From Acidobacteriota bacterium (GTDB lineage Bacteria; Acidobacteriota; Terriglobia; Bryobacterales; Bryobacteraceae): a DNA stretch of 7,320 nt. The first letter of the stretch is position 1. Each line of letters opens with the position of its first letter. Shown in pieces: positions 5,230 through 7,320 of the stretch. The translations under genes were made by a program, and so were the position numbers. The DNA lies in assembly GCA_016871135.1 (NCBI GenBank), contig VFZQ01000257.1, positions 1 through 7,320 on the forward strand, in the 5' to 3' direction. The notes below the pieces were generated by a model, which worked only from the letters and a program-made list of their open reading frames with translations, ran no database searches and was not told the DNA's origin.

Positions 5230-6972
5230 CTAGATACCCGAATCGAGCGGCGGCGGCGGCACGACCGGAGGCCGCGGCCGCTCTTCGCTCGGTCGCTCCA
5301 ACTCCATTTCGTCAAACAGTAGCGAGGGGCGGGTGATCGAGGAGCCGACCACGTATCCGCCCGCGCCCATCAACGCCAATGGCGCCGTGTTGAGCAGGAA
5401 TTCAAATGGCGCCGCGTCGTTGCCGGTGGCGACGATGTCGCGCAGCAGCCTCGTGTTGACGCCGCGGAACCGCACGCCGCGGATAGCCTCTTCGCGGCCG
5501 TCTGGATAAACGCGGAAAATCTCGAGCGGCAGCGAAACCACTTTGCCGCCTCCACCGCCCGAGCCCGCCAGCCGCCGCAGTTCGGTCGCACTTGCGCTCG
5601 ATGGATAATCCAGACGCCGCACCACGATGCCATAGGGCTTGCGCCGCTGCGCGACGATGTCCATGAACTTCTTGCGCAACTCCTCGCGGCTCACCGATTC
5701 GCGCGCCGTGACGACAAGATTCGTCGGCACCGCGGCCGCATGGCCGAAAGCGCCCGGCAGCCTGCCGTGGCCGGTGGAACCCTCATGTCCGCGCACCGGT
5801 TGCCGTGTGTAGAGCAGCGTCTTCATCGTTCCTTTTTCGACAAGAACGACTTTTTGCGGCGGCACGCCTTGGAAGTCCACTTCGTTGTGACCGAACAACG
5901 GACGGCCATTGAACTTGGCATCGGGATCGTCGATGACGTCGAAGGTTTCCGGCAAAACCCGGCTGCCCAGCCGGCTCTCCAGATCGCTTGGCGGCATATT
6001 CACCGGACGGCCCGGCACCGAGACCGGATCGCGCATCGCCTGTAACTGCGAACCGAAAAGTTGGAAGAAAAGCTGCCCGGCCGCTTGCGATTCGAACAAA
6101 ATCGGACCCGTATAGGCTTCGCCCAAGGCGGCGTCGGCGAGCGCGGTCACCTGCTTCGCCATCGCGTCGATCTCCCGTTTCATCTCCGCCTCGGGAGGCA
6201 GCGAATCGAGCGAAAACGCGTGGAAAAAGCGATGGTTGCGTACCGTCGAGCCATCGGCGGCGTACGCCTCCGCGCGTGCCCGGATCGAGACCACCGTCTC
6301 GGGCGCGCGTACCATCGAGCCTTCGGTGTTGGAAAGATAGAACGTCGACGAAGATTGTTCGACATCGACGCGGGATTCGAGAATCTTCGGATAGGCCGCG
6401 AACGTCTGCGAGAGACGTCGCGCTACGTCATTCCACTTCTTCTCATCCGGCTTTGGTTTCGCCGGCGGGAGGAGCTTGGTGACCTTCTCTTGCTTGGCGA
6501 AGTCGTTCAGCTTCTCCGAGAGAGTGACGTTCTGCAGCGCCGATTTCTTGAGAGTGAACTCCTGCACGGCGGACTTATACGCACGGTCGGTGGCCAACCA
6601 CAGATCCTGCTGGATCTGCTGCCGGTTGTATTCGAGCGGCCAGCGGCCGTTGTCGAATCGCGCGCCGCGGACCTGGCCGGTAAACACGGCGTTCGAATTG
6701 TCGAATTCGTAGCTGCCGACACGCAGTTGAACCCGCGGAATCCGGTACGGCGAAACCACCGATTGAATCAGACCGCCAAGCGACGCGATGCATGTCATGT
6801 TGACCCCGTCTTCAACCGAGTATTCGATGAAGTACGGCGTTTCACCGGCGATTTTGAGCTGCATCGAGCGGCTCAACTCGGCCGCCATCGCTGCCAGGAA
6901 CGGATCGTCGATTTTCTGCGCGCGCAACGCAGCGGCCGTTAGCGGCAAAGAGAGAAATACGCGGCGTTTCAT
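5230..6972 (-). CDS. Exported TldE/PmbA-like protein of the TldD/PmbA (U62) family, metal site lost
   Basis: This 580-residue protein is TldD/PmbA-like. The N-terminal domain is recognisable around 48-85 (YSVEDGVNM, then a V-Q-L-R-V-G strand). The central YTGPILFESQAAGQ (287-300) corresponds to the conserved segment before the zinc site. The C-terminal domain ends with AP-x-A-L-type and S-L-L-F-D-E-M-E-L strands (529-559). Where TldD has HExxxH, this protein has F303-Q304-L-F-G-S308, so all three key residues are replaced. E. coli TldE/PmbA also lacks the motif and works as the partner of TldD. The N-terminus, MKRRVFLSLPLTAAALRAQ, is a signal peptide with an RRxFL core that suggests Tat export. 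Canonical TldD/E are cytoplasmic. Oddities are a glycine run (471-476), a long region 145-185 rich in Lys/Pro, and a Pro-rich tail (563-576). The start overlaps the upstream stop (TAATG), with a strong ribosome site 5 nt before it. Confidence 0.85.
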   Translation of the reverse strand: MKRRVFLSLPLTAAALRAQKIDDPFLAAMAAELSRSMQLKIAGETPYFIEYSVEDGVNMTCIASLGGLIQSVVSPYRIPRVQLRVGSYEFDNSNAVFTGQVRGARFDNGRWPLEYNRQQIQQDLWLATDRAYKSAVQEFTLKKSALQNVTLSEKLNDFAKQEKVTKLLPPAKPKPDEKKWNDVARRLSQTFAAYPKILESRVDVEQSSSTFYLSNTEGSMVRAPETVVSIRARAEAYAADGSTVRNHRFFHAFSLDSLPPEAEMKREIDAMAKQVTALADAALGEAYTGPILFESQAAGQLFFQLFGSQLQAMRDPVSVPGRPVNMPPSDLESRLGSRVLPETFDVIDDPDAKFNGRPLFGHNEVDFQGVPPQKVVLVEKGTMKTLLYTRQPVRGHEGSTGHGRLPGAFGHAAAVPTNLVVTARESVSREELRKKFMDIVAQRRKPYGIVVRRLDYPSSASATELRRLAGSGGGGGKVVSLPLEIFRVYPDGREEAIRGVRFRGVNTRLLRDIVATGNDAAPFEFLLNTAPLALMGAGGYVVGSSITRPSLLFDEMELERPSEERPRPPVVPPPPLDSGI

Positions 6973-7320
6973 TAAAGCCCTCCCTCCGAGCGCGGGCGCT
7001 GCAGCAGCGGCGGGCGTTCTTGCGAACGGTTCTTCCGCTGGATCTCGATCTCGCTTACCAATAACGCCGGGGACGCCGCCGACACGGGAACGCTGCCCGA
7101 TTCGGCGCCGCAGTAGCCGTTGAACACCTCCGCGCGATCGGAGGTTGCGGCGATCTTGGCAAAGCTCGCCAGCGGCGTGCCGACGATGTCGGCGCCGCGA
7201 ATGAGTTCATCAGGTCGGCCGTCGGCAAACACTTTGTAGACGACCAACGGAATCACGGTGAAGGCCTGCAATCCCTGGCGACCGGTCGTAGTAAATCCGC
7301 CTGTCACCGATTCGAAGTAG
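6972..7320 (-). CDS. TldD-like protein, C-terminal end only
   Basis: The frame is open from the window edge to the TAA at 6972-6974, giving about 115 residues (YFESVTGGFTTTG onward). The segment CGAESGSVPVSAASPALLVSEIEI matches the closing part of the TldD/PmbA C-terminal domain, where a conserved Cys-Gly then x-P-V and a 'P-x-L-L-V' strand are usual. The preceding IPLVVYKVFADGRPDELIRG stretch parallels PLEIFRVYPDGREEAIRG of the downstream gene (residues 482-499), so the two are homologous. The catalytic HExxxH, if present, lies outside the window. The downstream gene lacks that motif, so this one is likely the metallopeptidase subunit of a TldD/TldE-type pair. The last residues (KNRSQERPPLLQRPRSEGGL) form a basic/proline tail, and their codons supply the ribosome site of the next gene. 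Confidence 0.82.
   Translation of the reverse strand, partial: YFESVTGGFTTTGRQGLQAFTVIPLVVYKVFADGRPDELIRGADIVGTPLASFAKIAATSDRAEVFNGYCGAESGSVPVSAASPALLVSEIEIQRKNRSQERPPLLQRPRSEGGL
6978..6987 (-). promoter_or_regulatory. Strong ribosome binding site of the TldE-like gene
   Basis: On the minus strand these bases read GGAGGGAGGG and end 5 nt before the ATG at 6972. They lie inside the last codons of the upstream TldD-like gene, and the stop and start overlap as TAATG. This fixes the start and suggests coupled, balanced synthesis of the two subunits. Confidence 0.8.

Noticed and set aside
5223..5315. Longer lptFG start at 5315
   Set aside because: The extra 31 residues are Arg/Ser-rich, overlap the end of the TldE-like gene and precede the family's usual N-terminus. 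The ATG at 5222 matches the expected start.
6061..6942. A 293-codon plus-strand frame opposite the TldE-like gene
   Set aside because: It is antisense to a strongly supported family member. Its Arg/Leu/Val-rich translation mirrors the codon bias of the opposite strand.

Overview
The window is GC-rich and shows strong codon-position bias. The host is most likely an Acidobacteriota bacterium of the Bryobacterales/Solibacter type. I infer this from three traits: a single-chain LptF-LptG fusion, an exported TldD/TldE-like pair, and an IS200-type transposase tail resembling those I associate with this group. The lipopolysaccharide-export permease shows a Gram-negative (diderm) envelope. The taxonomy is inference; no marker gene is present.

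Left part, plus strand (1-1755). The window opens with the last 37 codons of an IS200/IS605-family transposase. Three perfect or near-perfect hairpins follow and form the element's right end. Directly after them, the reading frame of a patatin-like phospholipase begins at its nucleophile elbow, GASAG. Its N-terminal glycine-rich oxyanion-hole part is missing, so the element appears to have split or truncated the gene. Two closely spaced genes follow on the same strand: a 107-residue protein of unknown function (gap 6 nt) and a 2H-phosphoesterase / 2'-5' RNA ligase-like protein (gap 2 nt).

Right part, minus strand (1746-7320), read from right to left. First comes the C-terminal end of a TldD-like protein, cut by the window edge. 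It overlaps by one base (TAATG) an exported TldE/PmbA-like protein that has lost the zinc-binding HExxxH motif. Seven bases later comes a 769-residue LptF-LptG fusion, the permease of the lipopolysaccharide exporter. A good minus-strand hairpin terminator follows about 100 bases after it. Then comes a separate 329-residue secreted protein of unknown function, which meets the plus-strand ligase gene tail to tail with a 10-base overlap.

The minus-strand tldD-tldE-lptFG arrangement looks like one translationally coupled operon. It would link a peptidase-like complex that appears to act outside the cytoplasm with outer-membrane biogenesis. The plus-strand genes look like the remains of another small operon damaged by the insertion. 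I see no CRISPR array, tRNA, rRNA or clear riboswitch.
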